Source: Lasiodiplodia sp. COLG20
Taxonomy: Eukaryota > Ascomycota > Dothideomycetes > Botryosphaeriales > Botryosphaeriaceae
Length of the DNA: 64,000 bases
Direction of reading: 5' to 3'
Assembly: GCA_009801085.1 (NCBI GenBank)
Contig: VNWV01000004.1
Coordinates: forward strand, 1,922,001-1,986,000
Below are positions 46,493 to 60,239 of this stretch, piece after piece. Below the pieces are notes generated by a model. It was not told the origin of the DNA, did not search any database, and was given only the letters and a program-made list of their open reading frames with translations. The position numbers were made by a program, and so were the translations under genes. How positions within the stretch are numbered: the stretch's first letter is position 1; each line of letters begins with the position of its first letter.

Positions 46493-47352
46493 GCACTTTC
46501 TGAGCGCAGGGTGACTGCATTTGCAAAACCTTCTTCTAGCTGATATGGGATGCCTTGGTCCGCGGGAGGCTGGCATTGCTACTTCATCCTATACTTTCTT
46601 ACAGGCTTCTCCTCATTGCTTGCATTAGCGTGGCTGGGTCTCGTATCGCTTTCTCGGCGATTTGCTGGTACTCAAAAGGGAATTGGCATTTAGCGGTCGG
46701 CGTTAATTCTGGCGTCTCACGGTTGCGGTGGTATGCTGACTACGATGGACGAAAGCCCGGTGGTCATGTACGCAGATGATGGACATGCTGCATGTGTCAT
46801 ATTACGGATGCTGGGAACGAATGCTTTCAGCCGTCGGCGAGGGGCGTTGCGGAAGCGGATGGCTTAGGTAGCTCGCCTGGACCTACACGTGCGGGGCTAC
46901 GCGGCGGAGAACAGCGATGAGTAGGATACGAGGTGGGGGCTGACCAGGATACCTAAGTCGCTGAGAAGCAGTAGCATGGTGGAAGTTGAGTGAAATGCCA
47001 GAATTACAGATGATTGAGCGATGTAACCTTGCCCGTGACAAATGACGTATCCTGAACAAAAGAGAACAAATCGCGTTCGATGCAGTGCTGTTCCGCTGCC
47101 TTTACCGATGTCGTCCAACGTCAACGATGAAGATTAGATATGGGCGGTCACATCAGCCACAGCGACTTCCTACCTCGGAAGGGGGAGGTGGCTGGCCGGC
47201 AGCACTAAGTCCGAAAAAATGTCGGGATCCTGGCCAAAGCATCATCATCTCTTCCACGCGCTCTGAACCCTGTTGTCGTCCACCTTCGCCCAAGCGTCTG
47301 GCTGCGCGCACAACCCCCGTCCGACCATACGTTCTGTCAGCAAAATGCGCAT
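46493..47352. other. Intergenic PBP1 / MCP2
   Basis: An 860-bp spacer between two plus-strand genes: 3' flank of PBP1, then the upstream region of the ABC1 gene. No gene seen. Confidence 0.5.
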
Positions 47353-49190
47353 ATGATGTCGAGTTCCCCTTTTCTTTCCTCCCTGTTAAGGAGGACCGCC
47401 GCATCCCCATGGACCTGTAGAACCTGCCTCCGTCAACAACAGCAGTCTCAACAGCCTCTGCGTCAACGTCTCGGCTACGCCACCCAATCCAATGCAAGGA
47501 GCATACCCCGGCAGAAGAGACGGCGGCGCCTGATTCTTGCTGCAGCTGGCGGAGGTACTGTCGCCGCGGCTGTGGCGGTGAGCGACGATGCGAAGCACGC
47601 GGTCACGGCCATTCGGCGCTCAGGGCGAGTCGTTACTACCCTTTACGTGAACATTCAGGAGTAAGTTGCCTCGATACTTCCGCGCGTGTCTGGCTAATGG
47701 CGCCTTCCTCAAAGTTACCGCAAAACGCTCAAGCATGACGCCAACGACCCCGACTACCCCGAGCTGCTCAAAGCGTGCCACAAGCGCTGTGCGGAGAGAA
47801 CGCTATGGACCCTGGAAAAGAATGGATCGATATTCATCAAGCTGGGACAACATCTGAGTAGCATGAACTACCTCCTTCCGACCGAGTGGTGCGACACGTT
47901 CATTCCGCTGCAAGACAAGTGCCCGGTGTCGTCGTTCGAGTCGGTCGAGGAGATGGTGATGAAGGACACCAGACAGTCTCTCATGGATTACTTTTCCGAG
48001 TTCGAAGAGACGCCCATTGGCGCGGCGTCGCTGGCACAAGTCCATCGCGCCGTGGTGAGAGAGACGGGACAGAAGGTAGCGGTCAAGGTGCAGCACCCCG
48101 CGCTGGACGAATGGGCCCCGCTCGATTTGGCTCTGACCCGATTCTCTTTTGCTACGCTGAAAAGATGGTTCCCCGAGTACGATCTTACATGGCTTGCCTC
48201 CGAGATGGACATTTCGCTTCCGCAAGAGCTTGACTTCCGCAGGGAGGCCGAGAATGCCATGCGGGCCAAGGAATACTTCTCCAATATCAAAGATGCGCCC
48301 CTGATCATCCCGGACGTCCTGTGGGCGGAACGTCGCTTTCTGGTCATGGAATACGTCACCGGACATCGGCCGGATGACCTTGAGTACCTTGATTCCCACG
48401 GCATCGACCGCGACGAGGTGTCTGCTGCTCTTGCGCGTATATTTAACGAGATGATTTTTGGTACCAACGCCCCGCTCCACTGCGATCCTCATGGAGGTAA
48501 CCTCGCCATACGCCATAACCCCTCCCGATGGGGCAAGGGAAACTTTGACATCATTCTCTACGACCATGGCCTGTATAGAGACATTCCCATGGACATTCGC
48601 CGATCGTACGCCAAGCTATGGCTTGCCGTTCTGGACGCGGATGAGGCACGCATGAGAAAATACGCAAAGGAAGTTGCCGGCATACCTGATGAGTATTTCC
48701 CTCTGTTCGCAAGCGCCATTACTGGCAGGGACTTCACTGCGGTGAGATCGGGTGTGGGAAAGCCGAGAAACGAGGCCGAGAAGGAGGCTATATCCACCGC
48801 TCTGGGTGAGGGAATGCTGCAGCAATTGGTCGATCTACTTGGCAAGGTACCTAGGGTCATACTGCTGATTCTGAAGACCAATGACCTGAGTAAGTTCCCG
48901 GGAGGAGAGTAAAAAGCGACAGGACTAACAACACGGCAGCACGTTCGCTCGATGAGAATCTCCACACGCGCCAGGGACCGATTCGAACGTTCTTGATTCT
49001 TGCTCGCTACGCATCCCGCACGGTTTTTGAAGAGCACATGGAGGCTTTGAGTGGCAGCATCTTGCGGCCGAGGAATCTCTTCCGCTTCTTGCGTGCTTGG
49101 CTCTCGTATGTGAGAGTGGACTTGGAACTTAACTTGTATGAGTACTACTTGTCTCTCAGGCGGGTGCTCGGGTTGCATCCGGTGATGTAA
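47353..49190 (+). CDS. Mitochondrial ABC1/UbiB family protein, Mcp2/ADCK1-like
   Basis: An atypical protein-kinase-like protein of the ABC1 family; yeast Mcp2 (Cqd2) resides in the inner membrane and affects lipid and coenzyme Q distribution. Exons 47353-47660, 47715-48889 and 48940-49190 sum to 1734 nt and 577 aa. The Ser/Arg/Leu-rich N-terminus suits a mitochondrial presequence, followed by a hydrophobic Ala/Val stretch at about 57-75. The ABC1 hallmark KxGQ occurs as FIKLGQHLSS, then the Ala-rich loop GAASLAQVHRA, VAVKVQHP, LVMEYVTG, HCDPHGGNL and IILYDHGLY. Two adjacent ATGs exist at 47353 and 47356. Coq8 is less likely because of the extended C-terminal domain. Confidence 0.88.
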
Positions 49191-50262
49191 ATAAAACGCC
49201 TGAAGATAACACATTGTGGCGCTGAGAAGCACGCCCAGGACCGGCTTGCATGTGGTGGCGCTGGAGGAATTTTTTTTCTTGTTTCTGCTAGGTATAGATG
49301 ACTACTTTTTTTTTTAGATGCAATGGAAGCGAAGCGCAGGCTCTAGATGCTTATCAACAACAGACTGAGGCGATTCAAGGGACGCCATGTGGGGCCGAGT
49401 GCTGGAACGCTGCTGATGGCTCAAAGACAAAGCATTTCAAAGCGCTGTGGACAGATTTTTATTCGGGTATTGCGGCACGGCAGGAAGCTTCTCCAGGCTG
49501 CAGAGGCGGTGGTGCACGAATAAGGCACTGCGGGCTGCGGCACCGATAATGGCACAACGGGCTCTCCTCCAATTGTGCGCACGAGCAGCGGCGTTGCGTT
49601 GAGGGCAGGCGGCTGGGGCTTGAGGCGGATTACATCATGCGCACAGCCTGGAGGAGACGTCAGAAGGCTGTGGAGGAAGAGCCCCGGTCAGGCGAGCGCG
49701 GAGTGATTGACGGCGTGTCCCCTGCACCGCTGCGATCGCTCGCTGTCCATCGTATCCATCGTGCCTGTCCGTTGTGGTGCGCCGCTCTCGCTCGCTCCCG
49801 TCGCTCGTGCAGGCCCGCCGGCCGGATTGATCGCATTAGTCGTAGGGATCCTTGCGCTTGTAAGCGCGCCCCGCCGCCGCCGCCCAAAGCAAAGACCCAG
49901 TGCTGCCGGCGGACAGACTCGACACCTCAAAGATAGAATTGCACCACGCCTCCCACCCACGCAACCGCCCCGACCGCTGCTCGCCGCCATCCTGGCCACG
50001 CAACCCGCCAACGTACGCCCGCCCGATCCTGCTCTGCTGAACGGTGCTGCCACAGCGCCCGCGGGCCGACGCCTGGCCCTTCCGCCGCCGTCGAGAGCTG
50101 CACAGCCCCCGGCTATCCTTGACACCGTCCTGCGCTCAACACGCGCTGACATAACCGCTGCGGCGCGCCCCAAGCCAGCTCCCTGAGAGCCCTCTGACGA
50201 CAGTTTCCTCTCTACGTAAAACACCGCTCGCGGCACGGCCAGAGGTCCCCCAAGAGCGCGCC
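49191..50262. other. Intergenic / promoter of RSP5
   Basis: A 1.07-kb spacer with a T-rich patch at 49269-49316 and a GC-rich second half. The overlapping Pro/Arg-rich frames at 49.6-50.2 kb are not supported. Upstream flank and probable 5' UTR of RSP5. Confidence 0.45.
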
Positions 50263-53121
<2,859 letters not shown>

Positions 53122-56100
53122 TCGTACAGGCTTGCTCGAGGTATGAAATGCACCTGAAGACTTGTCGCGGAGGAACCCCGAGATTGGCATATACCCTGCT
53201 TTTTTGCCGTCGTCCGGACATTTCTTCAACTCAAACATTCAACATTGTTCATCCATCCGTCCATCCTCAGGCCCCCATCTCGCGATCTTTTGTGTAAAAA
53301 GAAAGAACGCTTTTTCATCGTGTACAGGCCCAGGCGCAATAGGCGGAAGCCAGGAATATCCGAATTGTTTCTCTTCTTGATACTTGACAAGCCCTCGCCA
53401 CGATGACAGACAGCATGGGGAACAGATCAATAAGATGAGAAAGGCAGAGTGCGCAGCAAAGTCTTGGGGTGAGCTTGGAGGGGAAAGAGACAGAGGCTGG
53501 ATCCTCTTCATTAGCTTTGAGAGCGGCGAGGGAGAGGGGCCCGGTTCAAAACTTGGACGAAATCCTAGGACAACGGGTGAGCGGATGGGGAAAGGAGGCA
53601 AGAGGGAGGGGAAAGGGAAGGGAAAATCATCTTTTTTTTTCATCATCATTTTGGGCTGCGTTTTGTGGGAAACCTCGTCTGTTGTAATACATCGCTCCCG
53701 GCTCATTGGGGAATTAGTCGGAGAGAAAGGATATCGATCGTTGGTTATTTTTTTAAAGGCATCTTTTTTTTTTTTTCCTTAGTCCTCCGCAATGATTATG
53801 GGGGGCCGCGTCTCTTCTTCCTGCCCCTTTTCTTTCAAGATTCCATTGGTGGTTGTCGTCTGTTGCTGCGTACATTTTTGCTTCTTACTTTTTGCTGCTC
53901 TCCTTCTGATTTTCCCTGGGTGAAATGTGGATGATCCAGTCTCTTTCCTTTATTTCACACTCTTTCTCTTTCACGATTCGCTTCTACTCACGTGAAGCTA
54001 ACAGCGAATGACTACAGCATAGGAAGAAATTATTTCTTCTGAGCGAGAGTCGAACGAGATGGGCAGGGCGGAATGATGTGAGTGGAAGGGAGGGGAAAAA
54101 AAGAACAAAAATGTGGGCGATATTGAAAGAAAGGAGAATAGAAACGGTATGGATAGGATCCGGCGGGGAAGCGAAGGGTGAAAGAAGGGAAAACGGTTGA
54201 TAGGAGTGGAGGAACAGTGTCTTCTTATTTCCTTTTGCTCTGCTTTGTTTATTCATGGTGGTCTCTTGTTTTGGCTGTCGATTGCGGTCGGCGCTATGCT
54301 GGGGTATAGTATTTCCATAGTTTGCTCGAGTGCTTGAATTTGGCTATTCATGCCTTTCTGCGTGCGACGTTTGCGTTTGCGATGCATACATTATTTGGTT
54401 GTCCATCGTGTCTCTGTGGCTTCTTTTTCTCCTTCACTTTCCTATTGGTTTCGATGGACAAGAGTATGGGCCTCGGGCTATGCACTTTGCGAGGCGAGAA
54501 AAAAGATTGTTTTTAGCTACGACATTGTAGTGACGTAGATGATCTGCATGTGAGAGCGATGGGAAAGTGGAAGAGATTGCAGGTGGAGAATGAGATATAT
54601 TATGTTATTCTGGTCTTCGCAGCTAGATGGTTAGTTAATAGACGTTATTTTTCTCCCTCTTAATTCCAAGGCAAGTTATAGTAGCGGCGAAAGCCGGGCT
54701 CCGCTGGGCTATATGTGGCTTCTCCGATGAAGAGAATGGCCATGATACTATAGGTAAGGGTTGGGTTGTTTGATATAATAGGCAACGGGTGGGGAGATAT
54801 CACGGGACGAACCGCGGGGCGAACAGTGTACGGGGTGGTGGGCAGTTTTCGGTCGGTATGCCGAAGGTCGGGTCGATCAGCAATGGGTTTGAGTTTATGC
54901 GCTAGATCAGGTTTGTGATAGATTGCGTCAAGACCCAGGTTAGGGCAGGCGGAAGGTAGCGCCGAGGTTGTGAATAGATTATGCCGGGTGGGCCAATCTC
55001 CACCGGCGTGTTGACCTGGAGCAGTGAAGTAGTTGAACCGAAAACGGAAGGGGGTTGGGTACAGCATAAGCATTTATGCACGCCACGGGAGGTGTATGTA
55101 CGACATAGTTGTCACATATTGCTGCCGATCTCTACTCTGCGGAAGGACGGGTTCGCTCCAGGCGAGGCGGAGAACAAGGGTAGATGCGGAGAGCTAGCTG
55201 ACCGGGGGAATGTTCAGCGCTATTCCACGGTTCGTTGCAAGGAGAGCCGAGCGGAGGATGCAGGCAGAGGGAACGGAGGCGCATTGCGGGCGGGCAAGCG
55301 AGTGTTGCGGGTGAAGGACGGGGCGACGGGGCGCGGCGCGGTAGCTGCGCAGCCATCAATGCTCGACAACCAACCGCTGGCTCGATTCCTGCAGCACCTG
55401 TGCTCTCTCTTTCTTGATCGGATGACCGTGCGGGGAAGGCAGCCGACTCGCTCGTTCGATCTGCAGCAATACGATTGGCAAGTGGTCCCTAGGCTGACAG
55501 CGTGGCCGGGAGCGGTCGAGGCGGATATGCGGCTCTTTTTTGGCGTGGCGGGCGAGAGGGTGCTGGGGCCCAAGAGAAGGTCATGGATGATGCGGGCGCG
55601 GGCTAGCGCGGACCGGGGCGGCATGTTTGAGAAAGAGCGACCTAGCCAGCTGAGCACCAGCACCACTAACGGGCGCGTCTCTCGGCTCTGTTTTCATCGT
55701 TGTTTCTCGGGCGCTGACACGACACGAACACGATGGGTCGCCACCCAAGCGGCAGAGGGCCGTGTGGTCGTTCGTGTGTGGCTAAGAATATCCACCGCGA
55801 TGCAGGGACGGCAGCTATACAAGGCACTCCATGCGGCTAGCCCGCGCCCAGATTGGCCCGGCAAACTCAACGAGAGGCTGCGGCATATGCACGGATACAG
55901 ACAACACGAAGTATCCCGCCCATGTGATGGTGCTGCTCCCTGGCACGCCCGTCGTTCCACTAGCTGCTGTCATATCCATTTAGTCGCCCTCCCCCCAGCG
56001 CCCTGATTCCTCTTCCCAACCTCTGCTCAACCCTGAAGCACGCCCATCCACTCGCTCTGGGCCCCAATTGATTCAAAAGTCCCCATTCCGCCTCAACAAA

Positions 56101-56161
56101 CAATAAACATCCTTTAATACATTCCACCGCTCCCGACTTCGACCACCACCGCACACCCACA
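53122..56161. other. Gene-empty 3.0-kb region
   Basis: 3' flank of RSP5, then pyrimidine/purine-skewed DNA at 53.4-54.5 kb with T-runs (for example 53764-53777), then GC-richer DNA at 55-56 kb before the GPI gene. A 341-codon plus-strand frame at 54981-56006 has no ordered motif and no ATG-proximal logic, and I reject it. Upstream of the next gene the sequence is pyrimidine-rich. Confidence 0.5.
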
Positions 56162-56904
56162 ATGCGTTTCACCGTCGCTGCCGCTCTCCTCGCCTCTGCC
56201 GGCTTCGCTGCCGCCCAGAGCTCCACCTCGTCGGCCGCCAGCTCGACGTCGACCTCGGACTGCGCTGCCGCCAAGTAAGTCCCCCGTTGGGCTCGACATT
56301 GGCCACCTGCTGACCGCCACAGCATCGTCGACGCCTGCGTCTCCGGCTACCAGCCCCGTACTGAGGCCTGCGGCGGCAACGATTGGGAGTGCCTGTGTGC
56401 CGCCTACACTGATCTTGCGACGTAAGTTTAACAATCAACCGAGCTATCCGGGAACGGGCGAAGGCCACGAGACGAAACTTTAACTAACGAAACAACCTTG
56501 TTTCTTCCAGCTGCTACAACAACTGCCCCAACGACCCCCGCAAGTCGTCCGTCCAGAACCAGGTGACCCAGTTCTGCAACGCTGCCAAGGCGTAAGTCTG
56601 CCTCCGACGAAGCCGCGTGGACCCGCTTGACTGACATGTGAGATTTCCCGCAAACAGCAACAGCTCCACCTCCAAATCCTCTTCGGGCACCGCTACCTCG
56701 ACCGCGGCCACCAGCGGCAGCACCTCTGCCACCGGCACCGCCGCCTCGGCCTCGGGCTCCGCCACCTCGAGCAACTTTGACTCGCTGTCGGGCGAGACCA
56801 GCTCCGCCTCGTCGAGCGCCTCGGCCACCGGCGCCGCCGCTCCCATCCACGTCCCCGCCGGCGGCGCCCTCGGCCTCGCCCTGGGTCTCGCCGCCATGCT
56901 GTAA
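56162..56904 (+). CDS. Small Cys-rich GPI-anchored cell-wall protein
   Basis: Four exons, 56162-56274, 56323-56421, 56511-56591 and 56658-56904, all with GTAAGT donors, sum to 540 nt and 179 aa. The signal peptide is MRFTVAAALLASAGFAAAQ. The mature domain carries eight cysteines in the order DCAA, DACVSGY, EACGGNDWECLC, TCYNNCPNDP and QFCNAA, a pattern shared by many uncharacterised GPI proteins of filamentous fungi and reminiscent of CFEM domains. A Ser/Thr/Ala-rich stem follows, and the hydrophobic tail GGALGLALGLAAML suggests GPI attachment. Likely surface or wall; role unknown. CFEM heme binding is not claimed because the spacing around the fourth and fifth Cys differs from the canonical motif. 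Confidence 0.87.
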
Positions 56905-58689
56905 AAGGCTGCGGTACGCATCTTGGAGCGCATCTAGTTTCTAGTAGTCATTGATGGCGAAGCTTGGGTGATCACACAAAACGGAACGAATTTTGGAGGG
57001 TCGTAATGCTTAATGCTTTGGGTCGGGTGTCTCTCTCTCTTCTAGCCTGTATATTTTCCTGATCTATTGGGGGTGGGGAATGACAAAAGGCTTTGTGCTC
57101 GATGCATCTAATCAGAAGTGTTGATTGACATCATTATTTATCTATCTTGCTTGCACCGTTCTCCCGACTTCCTACTCCCAAAGGAAGGAAAGGGTTGTAC
57201 CGAATATCACTGCTTCACCATGCCTCACACTCCATTACGTGATGGCATCCACTGTTAGCATTGTTGTCTTGCGGAATGCTTCGTTGCTATGGCACGACCG
57301 GAATGCCTCTTTTGCCACAAGTCAACCCCGTGCCAGATCACCACTCACCCTTTTCCCTCTAAAACATCTTGCGGAGAAATATTACCGGAGCCGGGAAGAG
57401 TTTCAACTTCATCATCGTAACATCAATGGGTAAAACCCCTCAACCATCCGACACATCTCAATCTCAGGGAAGAAACAAAGCACATGAAACTGCAAAGGCC
57501 CGAGAATGCGGTTCTTCCGTGCCTTCAGCCGAGTTTACCGAAGAATTGGACGACTCGCAGGGATTTTTGTGCAACCGTCGGGTGAAGGTGAGGGAGTGAG
57601 CGAGAAGAGCCAGGCTCGGGTCGGGTCGGATGTCGTTTTCAAAGTTACACTTTTTGTGGAACGTCGGGTTGGTAAGACGAAAGGTTGGTGAATCGAGACT
57701 TTTTTGTTAGGCTGGTGCGTTTGGACGGCGCTTGCATCTTTGTCTTGGGTGTGCGTTGCGTGGTTGGAGAGGGAAAAGGGCCCCGCTCCTGTGAGACTTC
57801 GGGAGAAAAATGCACTTCTGGAAACGGGGTCTTGCAGATTCTTTCCTGTGGGGTTGTTTCAGATTAGTTGGGATGCATTTCCGGTGCCTCTCTCTTACAC
57901 ACCATTGACCTGGTTCAGGGTCTTGCTATCTGACCGTGGATCGTCAGTGTGAGATGGTATCCGGAAGATGGATATGCCGGTTTCACTTTCCCTGTGGCCA
58001 CTCTGTACAATTAATGCTTCTATGTAGAAGAAGCCAGTGAGCGTTGAGCTTGCAGATCAAGACAGTCATGAGGACAAATTTTTATCCTTTGATATCAGAG
58101 TGTTGGTACGCTAGTGTGTGCTGTACGTGGAATATCGCACGCCATAATATTCTTCCGATTCCCGACTGCTTCGAAGAAAGATCCGGTTATCTTGGGCATT
58201 TCTTTTTCCTGCAGTGATCGAAACCCTGCAGCAAGCAGAAAATTACTCATATCCTGGACTACGCTGACCACTATTGAGTGATCATACACACATTGTTAAG
58301 AATATTCGAAAGTTGATGACACATCAGCACCTATTTATCATTCACTTATCCGTATCGGCATTATGTCATGACGAATCAAATTTAGCTCAACGCAAACCTT
58401 ACACTTAACCCGGTTGTACCCTTAAAGTAATACTGGGGATATCGGCGCTCCCAGAAATGAGAAATGTTGCGGGTTCCATCGATTGTATGGTTTGAATCTA
58501 ATTCTCTCACATTTTGCACATGGGATGAGAAGCGTTCCGGACATCCGTCACTTATATGACGCACTTATACCAATTGCCACCTGCATAAGCCACTCCACGA
58601 GGTCCAGTCTCTCTTAGGAGTAGAGTTCATGCAAGCTGGTCCCATGGGCGCTCTCTTTTCTTTCCTTGGAACATGTGGTCTTCACAAGG
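56905..58689. other. Intergenic, AT-leaning, no gene seen
   Basis: 3' flank of the GPI gene, then 1.7 kb with no frame worth supporting. From about 57.9 kb the DNA becomes visibly AT-richer. Confidence 0.5.
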
Positions 58690-58850
58690 ATAGCGCGATT
58701 TTTCCCCCGCTCATGTTATGGGTGCCTGACTATCGCCCGGACGTGGATGTAGAATTTCAACTACCCACATATGTTTTTTTTAACTACGAAAAACAATGAG
58801 AAGAAATGAAAAGAAAAGAAAATTATCAAGGTATAGTTACGCTTGAGGCC
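58690..58850. repeat. Decayed copy of the hairpin element, inverted (copy 4)
   Basis: On the plus strand GCTCATGTTATGGGT then GACTATCGCCCGGACG and ATGTAGAATTT match the hairpin arm of the other copies. The second arm is shortened to CAACTACCCACAT, implying an internal deletion of about 45 bp. Right of it, a T-rich stretch and TATAGTTACGCT match the reverse complement of the intact copy (AGCGTAACTATG). The orientation is thus opposite to copies 1-3. Ends are approximate. Confidence 0.65.
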
Positions 58851-59422
58851 GTAGGCTCGAATGATGCAATGCGACTGTTTACAGTTAAGGAAGGAACCAC
58901 CTACCTTCGCCTTCCTTACTACGCTTTGGCAGCTACATTCGTGCACACACCCTCAAAGACTCAAACTCGCCTTGGTAACCGCCCTCACCACCCGTACTTG
59001 TAGCCGAATCTATGATGACAGACCACGCGATCCCCGCTTTGCGACGCTTCGCTGTGGTTCCTGGCGTGAATATCTCGTCATCTGACCCACTCGACGATCA
59101 TATTACTTTATTACGAGGATACTGACATCTCCAACGGTGGGTCCTTTGCAGAAACCGGCCCGACCTCCTCCTCACACAACGACGTAGCTGCATTTTCGGC
59201 CAAGCGCTGTCATCCATCTCCGCCGCAGCGCCCCATTGTAAATCTGCATTCTTCTATCCAGACATTGGATCCGTTTCCCAATTTTGACATCCACTACTGT
59301 CGGCGAATAAAAGCCATGTCGACGTGCTGTGGTTCTATTTGCTGGTTAAAAGGCATATAGTTCAGCGCTATATCAGTTCTACGCTTGAGAAGCTGCAGCA
59401 TCTCGGAGATGAGCGTTGCTGG
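58851..59422. other. Intergenic, no gene seen
   Basis: Between the repeat copy and a decayed frame. Short frames only, no recognised motif. Confidence 0.45.
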
Positions 59423-59776
59423 TTATTGCCCAAGGGAAGTCAGAATACCAATTATCCCCAACCCCGTGAAGCAGTCATTCAAGGACCAGATCAGCGCAGA
59501 CATAAGATCCCTGGCAGAACCTTCTTCGCTTTCGCTGTCCATGTCTTGGCTGTAGCCCAGAGCCTTGACTACGACGGATTCAAACAGTTGTTCATTGGAG
59601 ACAACCTCATTGCGTATAAGTCTCGCCGATGTTGGCAAGGCTAATGTTTCAATCCAGTTCACGAGTGTTTTGAGGAGTTCGAGTCCCATAATTCTAGACA
59701 ACGCTGTCATACCGGCCGTTGTCTTTGCACGCACGATCTGAGCTGCATCGTACACCGGGTTCTCGTTTTCATTCAT
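59423..59776 (-). pseudogene. Possible remnant coding frame, unrecognised
   Basis: A 117-codon frame from an ATG at 59776, beginning MNENENPVYDAAQIVRA and ending SLNDCFTGLGIIGILTSLGQ. Composition is protein-like (ordered, mixed), but it has no domain I recognise. Upstream on the same strand, three frames in turn carry protein-like patches such as FGLESTIYIWWKDDLL, interrupted by stops, which suggests a longer gene broken by mutation. It could also be a chance frame. No function is assigned. Confidence 0.25.
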
Positions 59777-60239
59777 TCAGTGCCTGGTGGAAACGCCGAA
59801 GAACCGATGGCAGCAAGAATCTGGGTTGATCCAAAAATGTCCAAAGCGGAAGAAGTATACCTCTCCTTCACTTTCTGCTTAATTCTCACGAATCATCTAC
59901 CAGACTTACATAGAGCCAAGCAACATCTGGGCTCAGCAAGTCATCTTTCCACCAGATATATATGGTGGACTCAAGGCCAAACCCGTCTTTGAAGGCTATA
60001 TGGGCTTTGAGGGAATTGCAATTTCAAATGTTGCAGTCCCTACCCAAGCACGAAAATATTGGCCAAGTAACACAATAATCCTCGTCCTGGCTGCGATCAA
60101 TAGGCTGTTTATTCACGCTTGTGGTACTTCGTTCAAAAGAGATGCCGACTGCAGAATTTATGCAAGCGTTAGTACACGAGGCCTCCTGGTTTAAAATCCT
60201 CATGTACCTGTTCCTGAAGAGTACCACCGTTCATCCTTG
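59777..60239. other. Decayed sequence downstream of the helicase remnant
   Basis: Minus-strand reading gives protein-like patches in shifting frames with stops between. This may be the ruined 3' end of the SNF2 helicase gene or of a second gene; I cannot decide. Confidence 0.3.

Noticed and set aside
54981..56006. 341-codon plus-strand frame upstream of the GPI gene
   Set aside because: Starts at an ATG but has no ordered domain, Arg/Gly/Ser composition expected from GC-rich non-coding DNA, and runs into the promoter of the next gene.
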